Assembly (NCBI GenBank): GCA_037903475.1
Contig: JBAJFG010000604.1
Location: 2,094,001 to 2,158,000, forward strand
Direction of reading: 5' to 3'
Length of the DNA stretch: 64,000 nucleotides
Source: Ancylostoma caninum
Taxonomy: Eukaryota > Nematoda > Chromadorea > Rhabditida > Ancylostomatidae
Part shown: positions 11,319 to 23,562 of the stretch, in pieces
Numbering within the stretch: position 1 is the stretch's first letter
How the letters are laid out: each line of letters starts with the position of its first letter
Notes under the pieces: model-generated
What the model saw: only the letters and a program-made list of their open reading frames with translations
Told to the model about the DNA's origin: nothing
Database searches by the model: none
Position numbers and translations under genes: made by a program

Positions 11319-11600
11319 ATGAATCGCTTTCTATTTGTTGTGCTACTCTTTGCCCTGTTGGCCGGTCAAGCTACAGCTCAATGGGGCTATCCGTATTATG
11401 GCTATGGCTACCGTTACCCGTACTATGGTTATGGATACAGACCATGGGGGTGGGGCTACAGAGGATGGGGTTACAGTGAGTCTTCCGCTCAAGTTCAGAT
11501 GTGAATTCTCGCTCCTTAACTATGTGTTTTAGATCCAGTGAGAGGAGCTCTAGGAGGAGCGCTCATAGGAGGATTGATGGGAGCATTTATGGGCAAATAG
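11319..11600 (+). CDS. secreted Tyr/Gly-rich glycine-zipper peptide A (2 exons)
   Basis: Exon 1 is 11319-11475, a 57-nt GT-AG intron follows (11476-11532), and exon 2 is 11533-11600; 74 aa in all. Residues 1-20 are a signal peptide (MNRFLFVVLLFALLAGQATA) with likely cleavage before QWGY, so the mature N-terminus could become pyroglutamate. Residues 21-52 are Tyr/Gly/Pro/Trp-rich (YPYYGYGYRYPYYGYGY). The phase-1 intron precedes a 22-residue tail NPVRGALGGALIGGLMGAF with glycines every fourth residue, ending MGK. A TTTCAG acceptor sits 2 nt before the ATG, fitting trans- or cis-splicing, and AATAAA follows at 11615. The N-terminal design recalls nematode NLP/CNC antimicrobial-type peptides; the tail does not. 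Function is inferred only. Confidence 0.85.
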
Positions 11601-13051
11601 TTGGGGTTGAGGCTAATAAACTCACAATGCATATCAACAAAGGCATACGCGGCTTTTCCTTTTTTATACATAGTGAATATTTGACAATGAACGTTTTTCT
11701 AGTGCTGATCTCATGCCTATTAAGTGTACCAAAATGGTATAACAAATACTGATTGAAGGCCACATTATCCACTGAATATGTTTGCAAGACGTTGTTACTG
11801 GTGGCATCAACAAAGTTACTATTTAGTGCTCCAAGGAGAGAAATGCCGCTAAGAGATCTGACGGAGCTGTAATATGGTACACAAGTGGTTGGGATGCGAG
11901 GAAATTTCTCAGTGGGCCGTCTATGGAAACACTGTTGTTTAATTGGTAAAAAAATTCTGCGCAGTTGAATCAGTGATGTTGAATGAGCACATGCTAATAT
12001 GCCACGTAACGAACGTGAGCTGGTGTTTATCAATGTTGTAGCTAACTGATCCACTTATTTGGGTGGTTGCGATGATGTACTGCACACTTTCGTTTTATAA
12101 ATATGAAGTAGCACAAACTTTTTGGAACACAGGTTGTTCCAAAACATTTGTGCTACTTCATATTTATACACCTAGTTGTGGCAAATCAAGCAATTCTGTA
12201 GGCCCCATCGCCTAATTTGTTGGGCAAGTCTGCTTTTTCGCCCCGTCAGAAAATGGGCAGCTTGACCTGGAACCTTTCTCGCGCTCCTGTCTTCCAATGG
12301 TGGTTATCGCGCAAGTTTCTCCGGCGAAGTAGGTACTTCGGTGAGTCAAACAGGCCCGAGTTTTGGTGTGAGGTGAATGAGAAGCCTCCACCTTCAAAAG
12401 AGTAGCGGACCACATGATGCTGTGGATGAGGAAGTCATTCTCCAGCCATTACTCCCAGAACCTATCTTCACTACTTTATTGATTGTTTAAACCACTGCAA
12501 GATGAGCTGCTACTAAAAATCCACTCATAGCAGGGTGACCCATAATTACTGTTCCAAAATAAGAGCCGGGTAGAAATTGTGTGTGAGAGCACATTCGCCA
12601 ACGATCTCCTCAGATTGAATCACCACCACCTAAGGAACGGAATTGTAGTAGTTTCGCTCAATAATCCTTCGTTTAGCGTAGACCTTAGTCCTCAGACTCT
12701 CAAGCTATGACTTCACCTGAGGGGTGCACGTGACGGCCACCTTCAGCGATGAGGAGCTTCTCACTACTGAGCAGGTCTACAATCCTCGAAATTACAGGAC
12801 ATATGAAGAAAACTGTGAGGATTCTGAAACATCCAGTGTGGTTGCCTCGCTGCGTCCTCACCCTGAATTTGTAGCGGCTTTTGCTGAGAGAGCGAATTTT
12901 TTCTATTTTCGAAAATGAACCTAAAAATCTTCAAGCACGTGTACAAGGATATACTTAATAATTCGTTGCTTTCACTGGCTACCAAACATATGGAAACGAC
13001 CACTGGATTCTTCGGCTGGATGGAGCGCCATCCGGTCAAATCGAAAGAGCC
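11601..13051. other. no gene seen apart from a hairpin
   Basis: Frames up to 155 aa exist on both strands (for example 11587-12054 minus) but overlap antisense, lack domains and lack splice context. The only structure noted is the inverted repeat at 12096-12168. Confidence 0.45.
12096..12168. repeat. 34-bp inverted repeat (foldback)
   Basis: Arms 12096-12129 and 12135-12168 start TATAAATATGAAGTAGCAC and pair at 32 of 34 positions around a 5-nt loop. No clear target duplication. It may be a minimal foldback element. Confidence 0.8.
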
Positions 13052-13135
13052 CCATAATTGAGGACCTGTCAACGTGACTGTCCTCACTCGTGCCTCCGAG
13101 TGAGGACAGTCACGTTGACAGGTCCTCAATTATGG
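13052..13135. repeat. perfect 39-bp hairpin
   Basis: Arms 13052-13090 and 13097-13135 are exact reverse complements separated by 6 nt (TGCCTC). The arm begins CCATAATTGAGGACCTGTC. Perfect arms of this length are unusual in this otherwise decayed region and imply very recent origin or an assembly or cloning foldback. Confidence 0.95.
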
Positions 13136-13927
13136 TCAGCCATTTCTCCTAAAAGGAACGATTTCGAGCACTCGGCTTGTGTTGTTATGGAAAAGAGGGC
13201 TCGTCTGAAAGAACAGGCCAACTCTCAATTTCTGACGATGCCGCTGAAAAAAGCTCGGAGTGAAATTCTGCAAAATCAAGTCAAATCATCCAACCGCCCA
13301 CAGCGATGGAATATCCCACACGTCTGAGGGTTGCGATAAGCGCCACAGGAGAGTACATCGGGTGGCACCAACGTTTTTGTTCCGCTATAAGATATTAAAC
13401 ATTTTCTGACCGGGCTCGTCCAAAAAACGCGTTTTTATACTTCTTCTGTGACATTTTTCAAAGTGGGACAGTAATTATGCGCCACAACGTAGATTGGTAC
13501 AAAAGTTTTGCAACATTTTACACCTGCATTTCATGAATACATACAACTACAGGTTAGGTGAGATTTTCTGTTTCCGTAAGGAAGGATCTTCATGTGGTTT
13601 GTACGTTCATATCATAAAACACAAAACATATGGGTGTTTGAGTAACTATGACACTTGAACGTCATGAGTTTGAGTAACTGTTTCACTTGAACGTCATGAA
13701 CTTTTGAGGTGCCACTTTCGACAGCTCCTTCAGCACAGAAAGAACATTCTTGAGGAAGTCGAAATTAAGTGAGAGCCCTCGAACTAAGCGTAAATGGTGC
13801 ACTCTAATGCGGTGCATATAGGGAAGCGCTTCTAGTGCTGGTAGCAGAGTTGCAGCAGAGGAAATCAGGTATTTGAGATTTGCAGGAGATGCTATGGTGG
13901 AGTACCCTTGTTGTGTAGACGGGCCGG
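13136..13927. other. no gene seen
   Basis: No supported coding region. A short direct repeat lies near 13640-13700, where GAGTAACT...CACTTGAACGTCATGA occurs twice. Confidence 0.45.
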
Positions 13928-14085
13928 TGGGCAGAGTTTATTGCCGGACACAATGAATTAATTGAACCATACTTGGATGACCCCTTTATATATTATGTTG
14001 GGTCAAAGTACATCACACATACAAATACAAACATCAGGAATCAAAGTTCAACATAAACATCGGGGTTCAAAGTTCATATCTAACA
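13928..14085 (-). repeat. LTR, 3' copy of the gypsy-like element
   Basis: 158 bp, differing from 16971-17128 at about eight positions. Contains TTATATATTATG. On the element strand it starts TGTTAGATATG immediately after the purine tract. Confidence 0.9.
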
Positions 14086-14237
14086 CCTTCCCTTTTTGAA
14101 AGATCATATCACGAGTTGGTTCCACGAGTGCGGTAGCTCTTCTTAACTGGGTCGATGACGAGACGTCGTGGTGCTCTGCGTGTGCGTGTAGATCTTCGAA
14201 GTTGAGGTACGTTCTGAGCAGTGAGCATCGTCGATTC

Positions 14238-14909
14238 CTACGCATTGTCCGTGAGCGTGGTACTGGAGTGAATCGGAGATTGTGGTCTTTCTAAGTCGAA
14301 CACCTCGAATAGCGTGTCCATATCGTCAGTCGCGTAGTGATCCCCTTCTTCGAAACGTATTCTGAGTTGGTTGGTGTGTCGAATCCATGTTTCCTTTTCA
14401 ACAAGGACTTCGTAGAGGACGCGTCCCAGGCGTTGGAGTACTTGTCCATTCGTCCAGCGTTGCTGACCCTGGTAAGTTTTCACAAGTACGGGATCTCCTA
14501 CCTTGAAGGTTCTTCGCCTGGCTCCATGTTCACGGTTGAATTGTCTCTCCATGATCGTGTTGTTGCTTGTCTGGTCGGCGATACTGGCATTGATTTCTGC
14601 TTGCTGACCTGGATCTGTGCTTGGGAGACAATCCATGAGGGCATAGATTCCCATTTTTGCGATCCATTCTGCTCCAAGAAAGTTCGACGGAGTGTTGGCT
14701 CCGTAGAAAGCTCCTTGGGCTGAGGCATCATGGAAGCTGTAGGTGCATTGTCGTTGTCCTAGCAGCCGGATACGATCTCCTGAGGCGCTCTGAGCGATGA
14801 GCGATGGAGGCTTGAGCTCCGGTTCGCCGATGCGTTGCCAGGTTTCTTTATTAATTACTGTCAGGTCCGATGCACTGGCGACCTGGAAGTTGATGGGTTG
14901 ATCGTCCAC
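14238..14909 (-). pseudogene. displaced protease fragment fused to integrase C-terminus
   Basis: This 223-aa open frame starts in a retropepsin-like region (FQVASASDLTVI where a family member would have DTASD, then FLGAEWIAKMGI) and passes directly into a chromodomain-like/SH3-like integrase C-terminus (FKVGDPVLVKTYQG, RWTNGQVLQRLGRVLYEV, RHTNQLRIRF). The catalytic Asp appears replaced by Ala. RNase H and the integrase core are missing. I infer a template switch or recombination that moved protease sequence downstream of RT. Confidence 0.75.
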
Positions 14910-15805
14910 TTTAACTGTAGCGTAGCGTCGATGCTGGTTGCAGTTGATACATGAGACCGTGAAGATTGCATCCGATCGTAGTGGGCCAGAAGTAAGTCGG
15001 AAGCGAGCATTTGCTTCGCTTTGTTGAAACTGTCATCGCAGGTCTTTGTCCATTCGAATTTGGTATTCTTTTTGAGGAGGGCGTCCAGTGGAGCGCGAAA
15101 AACGTGCATCTCCTTCACAAACTTCCCGTAGTAGCTCAGGAGTCCGAGGAATGAGCGGAGTTGCGCAACGTCCTTTGGGGCTGGCATTCGCTGGATTGCA
15201 TCAATTTTGGATGGCTCCGGTCGCCGACCATCCTTGTCGATGATGTATCCAATTTAAGTGATCCGCGTTGTTACAAAATTGCACTTGTCTAGGCGTACGT
15301 GCAGCTCACTGTTGGCGATTCGTTTGAAGACGGCGTTGAGATTGTGCTGATGTTCCTCAACTGAGCGTACAACTACGATGACGTCGTCTAGGTACGCGAC
15401 TACTCCTTGAAGACCGGCCAGTGTGGTGTCCATGATTTGTTGAAAAATGTCAGGAGCCGAATTGACTCCGAAAGGTAGCCGGTTGTACTGGTGGAGTCCT
15501 CGGTGTGCAATGATCGTTAGTAGCTGTCTTGATTGGTCGTCCACCTTGATTTGGAGATACGCGTCGGCTAAGTCGATGTGGGTGAAGTAGCGACCTCCGT
15601 TCAGCGTTGCAAATATGTCCTCTGGAAGAGGAAGTGGGTATTGGTGGAGATCCAGTGCGTCGTTAAGGCCTGTGGAGAAGTCTGCGCATATGCGTAATGA
15701 TCCGTTCGATTTCTTGACGATAACAATTGGTGCTGCCCAATCTGAGTAGTTTACCTTCGAGATGACTCCAATTGATTCGAGTCGGTCGAGCTCCTTGTCA
15801 ACCAC
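14861..15805 (-). pseudogene. reverse transcriptase and start of RNase H (gypsy-like)
   Basis: The frame 15805-15254 carries the palm: WAAPIVIVKKSNGSLRIC, HIDLADAYLQI (first catalytic Asp), RLPFGVNSAPDIFQQ and YLDDVIVV (catalytic Asp pair). One stop near 15254 separates it from 15187-14861, which continues with LRSFLGLLSYYGKFV, PLDALLKK and FEWTKTCDDSFNKAK, the link to RNase H. Homology stops there and shifts into protease-like sequence. The RT itself looks nearly intact. Confidence 0.88.
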
Positions 15806-15898
15806 ATGTTGAGCGGCGTAGGGGACAGGGCGCTTGGGGCGGAAAACTGATTTAGCTCCGGCTTTGAGCTGTAGAAGCTCATCGCTGAATGCATGTGG

Positions 15899-16950
15899 CT
15901 AGTCTCGTTGTAGTTGTTTTGCTACATTGTACATTGTTGTTGATGCGTCCGATCGTATCGTATGTCTTGTTGAGCGACCATTTGGACGGGAGGGGCGCTG
16001 TCGTTTGGATCGGCGTTTGTATGAGTTGCAGTATCCTTCTTTGTGTCCGATAGTTCTGCAGCGGGAACATTTATGATGTCGATAAGGGCAGTCTTGATGA
16101 AATGCATCTCTCCACAGAAACAGCATGCAGACGGAGGTAACCTGGGTGGTATTTCTGGGTGAGTTGCCTGAGCGTTGGTCTTGGAACTGACTTTCTGCTG
16201 TCCTTGTCGGGAGGGAAGGAACTGTTTCACTGAACGAACAGCTGGGCTGCCGTTTTCGATCATCTTCGTGTCGTGGCGAAGGTTCAGCAGGCGTTTGCAT
16301 TCTTCAGCCAGGATCTGGATGGTGCAGTTTGGATCCGATTCGATTTTATCAAGGAGCTTGAGTCGGATGAAAGCGTCTTCGCTTGGCTGGAGAACACATA
16401 CGGAAATGAGGCATTGGAACTGGTTTTCGTTGCATTCTGCTAACTTGAATTTGGCGCACTACCGACTGACTCGTCCTGCGTAGGTGGCAAAGTCGTCTTT
16501 GGGATCTTTGGCGAGTTTCAAGCAAGTATAGCGTGTAGTGAATAGTGACTGTTGTGGGCCAAACAGATCCTTGAGGGTACTGATGGCGTCATCGAACTTC
16601 ACTTCTTGTGGGGTCTGTGGCAGGATGTAGTTCACATACTTCTCGTAGGAGGGAGCATCAAGTTTGTGCAGGAGAAGGCGGACACGGGTAGCTTCATCCA
16701 TTGATTTGGCATCCACTGTGAAGATGTCGGCATGACGGCGGTACCATGCTTCAAAGGTAAGGTCCGCTTCGGGATCGTAGCAGAACTGTACGATTCGTCC
16801 CGCCAGCGTGTCGAAGTTCTTTGCTGGATCCGTTTCAGGGGTTGAGTGAATGAGTGCGGCCAGTAGTCTTTGAAACTGTTCCTCGGAGATCATAGTCACT
16901 TCTTCGTCGCTCTTCTTGGTTGCTCCTTCTTCTTGGCTCCTGATCGCCAC
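15899..16950 (-). pseudogene. gag with zinc knuckle (gypsy-like element)
   Basis: The first frame (16950-16459) gives a 163-aa gag core starting MAIRSQEEGATKKSDEEV, with ISEEQFQRLL, DTLAGRIVQFCYDPEAD and FEAWYRRHADIF. A stop (GRVSR*) and frame change lead into 16300-15899, where CSRCRTIGHKEGYC is a CCHC-type zinc knuckle preceded by a Cys/His-rich stretch. The gag core resembles nematode Ty3/gypsy polyproteins. The break means it cannot make a full product. Confidence 0.8.
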
Positions 16951-16970
16951 TGTTGTATAGGCGGTGCCGG

Positions 16971-17128
16971 TGGGTAGAGATTATTGCCGGACGTAATGAA
17001 TTAATTGAACCATACTCGGATGACCCCTTTATATATTATGTTGGGTCAAAGTACATCACACAGACAAACATAAACATCAGGAATCAAAGTTCAACATAAA
17101 CATCGGGGTTCAAAGTTCATATCTAACA
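16971..17128 (-). repeat. LTR, 5' copy of the gypsy-like element
   Basis: 158 bp, same length as the 3' LTR. About 5% divergence points to an insertion old enough for point mutations to accumulate, given no gene conversion. Confidence 0.9.
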
Positions 17129-17716
17129 ATCCTAATGTGGAACCACAGCAACGATCTATACCTGCTTAAACAAGCACCAAACCTGCGCGGAACGCCCGAA
17201 ATGGATGGGAATCCATTTACATGACAAAACTGCAAAAGTTAACCACCACCTCAGGATTTTGAATGGGGAATTGTTGTCTATGAAAATATGAAACAGATCT
17301 TGCACCGATTAATAATCAAATCGCCGTGACCCTCAGCTGATGATAGTTGCTTTCACCTGGCGTGACCTTTTGATGCTATGCGCTCTTGCTACATCATGAA
17401 ACGAACGGAGATTGAAAAAAATCACCAGGAAGTATAACAAATTACTTGTGCTCCAATCTGATCACTACACTGCCTAACTCCGAACATCATTTCTGTGCAT
17501 CAGAATTTTGCCCTGCATTTAAATGATATGACTTCTCTGAACTGATACATGAATACTTACACTGACATTAACAAGTACGTTCTTTTTGAAATATTTATGG
17601 CACTAGAAACAAATTCATCGTCAAATATACACAGAATCCAATGAGAAAGATAATCGATGTGTGCATAAGCTGGTATCTGATCAAACACACTGTAACTCGA
17701 CTTGCTGGCGCTCACA
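17129..17716. other. no gene seen; 3' flank of peptide gene B
   Basis: No supported feature. On the minus strand this is downstream of gene B; an ATAAAT motif near 17597 could serve as a weak poly(A) signal. Confidence 0.4.
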
Positions 17717-17987
17717 CTATTTGCCCGCTAGTGCACCCACCAGTCCTCCTAAGAGCGCCCCTCCCAAAGCTCCTCTTAATGGATCTAAACCAAGAAATAA
17801 AAGACAACAATGATCCGTTTTTGAATGTTGGCGAAAACTCACTGACACCACCGCCGTAACCCCATCCACCTCCGTATCCATAATACGGGTAACCGTAGTA
17901 ACAGCTATAACACGGATAGCCCCACTGAGCTGTCGATTGACTTGCCAACATAGAAATCAGAAACAGAATAAATAGACAATAACTCAT
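17717..17987 (-). CDS. secreted Tyr/Gly-rich glycine-zipper peptide B (2 exons)
   Basis: Exon 1 is 17987-17843, intron 17842-17785 (58 nt, GTGAGT...TTTAG), exon 2 is 17784-17717; 70 aa. Residues 1-20 are a signal peptide (MSYCLFILFLISMLASQSTA) before QWGYP. The mature body is Tyr/Gly-rich with two Cys (YPCYSCYYGYPYYGYGGG), which could form a disulphide and are absent in genes A and C. The phase-1 intron is at the same place as in gene A. The tail NPLRGALGGALLGGLVGAL ends AGK and keeps glycine at every fourth position. A TTGCAG acceptor lies 18 nt upstream of the ATG. Confidence 0.85.
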
Positions 17988-18914
17988 GACTGATCGATTC
18001 CTATCCTGCAACGATAATAGCAGCATTTAATAAGTAGATGATATAGAAGAAAATCACACGATCAGAACTGGGCAGATGGGGATAAGAATGAACACACTCT
18101 GACTAGACAGGCAAAGTCGAAATATACATCAACACCAGCAATTTAAGAAGGTATGACCTGTTGAAGAATCTGATCAAAAGATGTTTGCAAATGTGCGTCC
18201 TATGTTGGTGCGCGGAAAGTATCCGATCCGCGGATACTCGCGAGTATCCGAGCTAGTAACTATCCCTATTTTGCAAATGTTGATACGATATTGAGAACCG
18301 GGGCTTATTGGGATTTGGAGTACTGGAGTTATCACCAGGAATGGAAGAGTAAGTATGCTCCCTCACACACTCATTCACACTTGGCTCTGGTTTGCAGCTG
18401 TAAAACGGTGCAACAGTAGCGTAGTCCCAGCACCATCATAGTCAGTTCTAGCACGAGCATCCTGGAAGTTCCTACCGGTACCAGTCGCTGAACCGACTAA
18501 ACAAAGGAAAAAAATGTGAAGGAGCATTGGCGCCGCAGTAGAACGACATTATAACGAAGCTACCTTACGGCTGCAACGCGGTTTTTCTGATGCACCATGA
18601 GAAGGGTGAGCGGCAATGAATGAGCTCGGTAACAATATCCGGTAATATGTACCTGTGAAGGGCGGGTTCATCAAAAACTGCCCGGAGTCGAACAGGTTCT
18701 TGGAGTGGAGCATGGTTCAGATGTAGTTTGATAGACTGTCAAGTAGTAAGTTGTCAATTCGACGATTTTTTAATTTTGTCTGTTTTCTCTGCACTTTCAA
18801 TTGTCTGGCCTGAAGTACGTAACCATTATTGTTCGAAAGAGTTTTTTTGCACGACAAGGCTCTCGTCACGTTTCTGAAACTACTTTACTACTACTTTTTA
18901 CTAAACTACTTTTT
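17988..18914. other. no gene seen; contains a 20-bp palindrome
   Basis: Upstream of gene B. At 18231-18250 CGGATACTCGCGAGTATCCG is a perfect palindrome embedded in further GGATAC/GTATCC words. No coding region is supported. Confidence 0.4.
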
Positions 18915-19050
18915 ACTTTATTCATTAGATGCACTTAAGCGAGCTCTGCCATACACAGAGAAACGTGAAGCAAGGAGATGATCACTTTATTCATTAGATG
19001 CACTTAAGCGAGCTCTGCCATACACAGAGAAACTTAAAGCAAGAAGATGA
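18915..19050. repeat. 69-bp tandem duplication
   Basis: The unit starting ACTTTATTCATTAGATGCAC begins at 18915 and again at 18984, with a few differences (GTGAAGCAAGGAG versus TTAAAGCAAGAAG). A short AT-rich triplication CTACTTTTTACT precedes it. Confidence 0.9.
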
Positions 19051-22039
19051 ACAATAATTTAATGGTTCGTCTTGAGACAATGTCCCATGTTTATGGTAAT
19101 TTAGAGAACGTCGCGCTCAGTTCACTCGGAATCCCATTCATTACAAATAGAAATTCCAGGTAGCAAAGGAAACCCATTCATTGCGTCCCCATCACTTGTT
19201 ATGCAATTTTAAATTCAAACCAGAGGAGAGCTATTCGTCGTCAAAGTTGTAGTTTTTCCAATTTGAAGACCAATTCTAAACAAGCAATTGTCTATTTCAG
19301 ATGCCTAACATCTAAAAAAAAATGTGACCCGTATCACACATGTTCAAGCGTGGGAGGGAAAACACAGCGGATTTATTTCCATTCCCACTGGTTTTTCTGT
19401 AATCTGCATTCTAATGTAACCCATTCAACATCAATTTCTTAGCGCAACTGCGGTGTTTTGTCGAGAGAACACACGAAATAGAGATGAAGTAGATTCTGGA
19501 ATGTTATCGAGTGGTATTCAACTGGGTAAAAATAACTTGGAGTGAAACGAGCGGGTTCTCGTGCACGCCGAGACGCTCTTATTGGATAGCAAATTCTCCT
19601 AACCAGCTCTTTTCATCAGACTGGATAAAGTATACTAGATACGGGAATGTTTTCTGTATAATAAAGTTCTTGCAGTTGTTCTCTTGTGAGGTTTCGAGAC
19701 CAACGCCTTTGTCAGATAAAGATCAACTCATCAAAGACATTTATCAAACAAATGACTGTAAGAGTAAACAAAAAAAGCGCTTCGATTGACAATAATATAC
19801 ACTTGGTAGAACTACATAGATTTAAGAATTGGAACACTCAGTCTAATAAAGCCCCAGGAGAGCGTTCGAGGATGGTGGGCAGATTTGAAACAACAGCGGG
19901 AGTGAATGTGTGCAAAGTTAGAAATCCTTTGCATTGCATAGTATCAGAACCAATGAGATCTCGTTTTCACATTACCAGTTTGGTCACTCTCTTTGCTGCT
20001 CTCACTTCTTCAGAGAGATATTCAGGAACTTTCATCAGTTGGCCGCACTCAAATACCGAGAAGGCTCCGGCACCTTAGTCGGCCTGCCCGGTGATATGAA
20101 TGCGCCCAGACCGGTGCCTGTCTGTGGCTTGCCCGGTATGTGAAGTCGACCTGGCCGGTAAAACGTCCAGAGATTTGTGGGGTACCCTTCCATGAATTAC
20201 AACGCAGTTTTAAGCAAAAATAACAACAAAACACCACTTTTGAAACATACGTTTATTATTGCCACATTCCTGTACAGATATTACAACAAAAATGGCCACA
20301 TCATCTCAAATGCGCAAAAAAGACTGAAGGCAAATAAAAGTCGAAAACTATACAAATTGAAGAAACGTCCGACTAATAACAAAAAAATCATAGATCATGC
20401 GAAGTGCAGCGGTCATCAGTTTCAAGATCATCTTTCTGCAGCGCGAAACTATCGAAAGCGTTCTAAAACATGGCATTTTATTGAAAATTGAAGTATTCCG
20501 AACAGATAACGGATCAGTTGCTCCATCCTCTAGTGCTCAGATTGCTGCCGGACGGATCCATTGCTGCGCACGGTTTACTCTAGTGGGAAAATTACTGCCG
20601 TACCGTACGGGTTCACTGCCGCGCCGTGCCCAAACTTGTGGGGAAATCGCTGCCGGACGGATCCACTGCTTAGCGGGTAGTGTGCATTGTGGTCAAAGGT
20701 GCAGAATACATGCAAACCTTTGGCAAATACTTATTGAATAAATTGATATATCATAGCTCTTCGTCGACTACAATGCCTTCTTTCTCCTCCAGGGTGGTGG
20801 GATGATCAGTACGTGGTACTTTGGCTTTGCGTTGAAAATAAGTTAGAAAAAAACAGTGATTCAGACTTACCTAAATGCACCAACATCATTAGGTATTCAT
20901 ATGAAGATTCTAGCTTCTGCATTGTATTCATATTGATAGGCTTTTATACCTTTTCTGAAAACTTAAGCTTTCTTCAAGTCTTAAAAACAGACCGTGTACA
21001 CTTGGCAGAGCCCGGTATAATTTAAGACGGCAGAGAACTCTTTCTTTGCGCTTAGTCTAGAGGCAGAGGAGCGTCTCCTCATCGTTATCTCCCATTTTCA
21101 AAAAGAAGCTGGAAACATACTTTTGTTGGAAAAACTAATGCATGGTATGACAAAAAAAGTTCAGGAGGTAAAGTTGTTCTTTAACTTCTATTCTACTGTG
21201 CAAGAACTACAGATGTTCAGTAATTATTCATGACCATTTACTTATTAGACTGGTAGGGGCTTCCAGAAGGTATTCATAAGCATTTACTCATAACTTCTGG
21301 AAAGTTTTGATGATGTTTATGATTACAATTCTTTTATGACCTATGAGCATTAACCGCAAGGAACAATGTTCCAATTTAGCTTTAAGACCTTGAGAAGGAA
21401 TACCACTAATAACTTGTTCTCCATGGTCAACAAGGCAGTGTGATTTAAACATAAATTGACGAAAATGCTAGAATTGGATTAGATTGAAAAGTATATTTAA
21501 CATTCTGAAATCTCCACCTCGAATTTTTATCTGGATCGCTTTTGTTCTTTATCATCGGGTGTCCCAGTCCGAGCATGTCCTCCGCAAAGGCTATGTTTTC
21601 GAAATGAGGTTAAGCGTGTAAAATCGGCAAAATTCAAATGAAAATACCAATCAGTTTCCGCTGCACTATCACATGTAGGTTTTTGAGATCTTTTTCTCCC
21701 GATCTCAAATTCAATCTTAATGAGTAGTTTTGGTTCTTTGAAATGGATCGGTTATCTATGGCCATCATTAATATTCGGAGCTTTGCCCAAAATTTTCTTT
21801 TTTTCTTCAGGAATAATCTACTGTTCCCATAGATATGTAGCGGAAGAGGGCTGGCACTTTTTAAAGTGGGGGGTCTTTCGGTAGCGGCAGCCACATGCTC
21901 ACTAAATCTTCGTCCACCTATATTAAGAACATTGAACTTTAATGTGGTAAGTGGGTGGAGTAGCCTACACCTTCCCAACGAAGGCTAATGAAGTGTTTTG
22001 CGTACTTACACTCAGAAACGGAGACGGAAATTAGACCTT
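19051..22039. other. about 3 kb with no recognised gene
   Basis: Frames of 60-130 aa occur but none shows a domain or consistent splice structure. Two small GC-rich patches stand out: 20070-20165 with repeated CCGGTG/GCCCGGT words, similar to 29900-30050, and 20540-20670 with GCTGCCGGACGGATCCA occurring twice. Both look like simple local duplication. Confidence 0.45.
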
Positions 22040-22468
22040 CTAATTAGACTTTTTGAAGAGGTTCTCAATATCTATCGAGGAAGGCCCATCTTGATTTGAG
22101 CATTCGTCGCCAATCACTTCTATTTCGAACTCTCTCTCTCTCTCCATTTTCGTTACTCTGACATCACGCATGTCATCCTCATTAGATTGTATATACATCT
22201 GGGGCATCATTTCCTGGAAGATTTCTTCACACATCCTCTTAGCCTGGGGCGGCTGACGTAGTTATTGACTACACGCTAGGTGGAATTCGAATTTCACATG
22301 GTACACCGCTTCGTTGAAGTTGCTCGTTTTCTTAAGCATATCAATAATCGCGGACGCCTCGAAAATATCGAGACTTTCGTTTTCAATGCAGAAACATAAC
22401 GTTTCTATACTTTCTTCAGGGGGTTCTTCGTCAGTCGACAGAGAAATCGCGGCGGTAATATCTCTCAC
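22040..22468 (-). CDS. 3' end of an unrecognised protein gene (2 exons, partial)
   Basis: After a TTTAG acceptor at 22470, an open frame runs 22468-22298. It can join across a 54-nt GTGAAAT...CCCCAG intron (22297-22244) to 22243-22040, which ends in TAG. The intron removes the only in-frame stop and keeps phase 0. The 124-residue product is acidic, with EEPPEESIETLCFCIENES, DIFEASAIIDMLKKTS, then AKRMCEEIFQEMMPQ and an MEREREFEIEV stretch. It looks helical and not like a transposon. Upstream exons were not found before the (CA)n tract. Function unknown. Confidence 0.5.
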
Positions 22469-23043
<575 letters not shown>

Positions 23044-23562
23044 GTACAGAGTAAACCTGTTATTATAAGTCATGATATCTAAAACGACAGCAATAAACAC
23101 GTGAAGGAAATAAAGACGAGCGGGGCATATTAACAATTTAGAAGAACATGGCAGCATGCCTCCCATATCTTGTGCTCTTAAACAAAGATCTCAAAGTACT
23201 GACAGATAGTCGTTACAGCGTGGAAAATGCCAGATCCAATTCCTATCGCTTCCATGAACTCTGCAGTCACGGACCATGCATCGATGCAGAAACCACCGAA
23301 AGAGGCTGCGGTCTGGATGTATCGGTTGAGCTCGTGGGTGACAGACTCATCTCGGTCTCCACGCACTACCATCTGCTGCTCTTTCAATTGCTTGGCTACA
23401 TTCTTGGCTAACGATCCAGATACGTCGATCCTTGCCCCCGAGAATAACACGCACGGTACGAGCATGAAGATGATCTAGATGACGCAGTGGATGGGATCCT
23501 CCAGAACTTGAGAGAAGGTGGCAGGTGGCGAGAGATAGTGGCAGGTACCTCCATTAGGTTAA

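Larger units (their letters stand above)
13928..17128 (-). mobile_element. Ty3/gypsy-like LTR retrotransposon, rearranged
   Basis: Two 158-bp LTRs (13928-14085 and 16971-17128, about 95% identical, TGTTAG...CCA on the minus strand) bound a 2.9-kb interior. A purine tract AAAAAGGGAAGG directly precedes the downstream LTR, and a primer-site-like TGGCGATCAGGAGCC lies about 20 bp inside the upstream one. The interior order is gag, zinc knuckle, RT, start of RNase H, protease fragment, integrase C-terminus. The usual protease position between knuckle and RT is nearly empty. Flanks (ATCCT and GCCGG) do not match, so no target duplication is visible. It cannot be autonomous. Confidence 0.9.
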
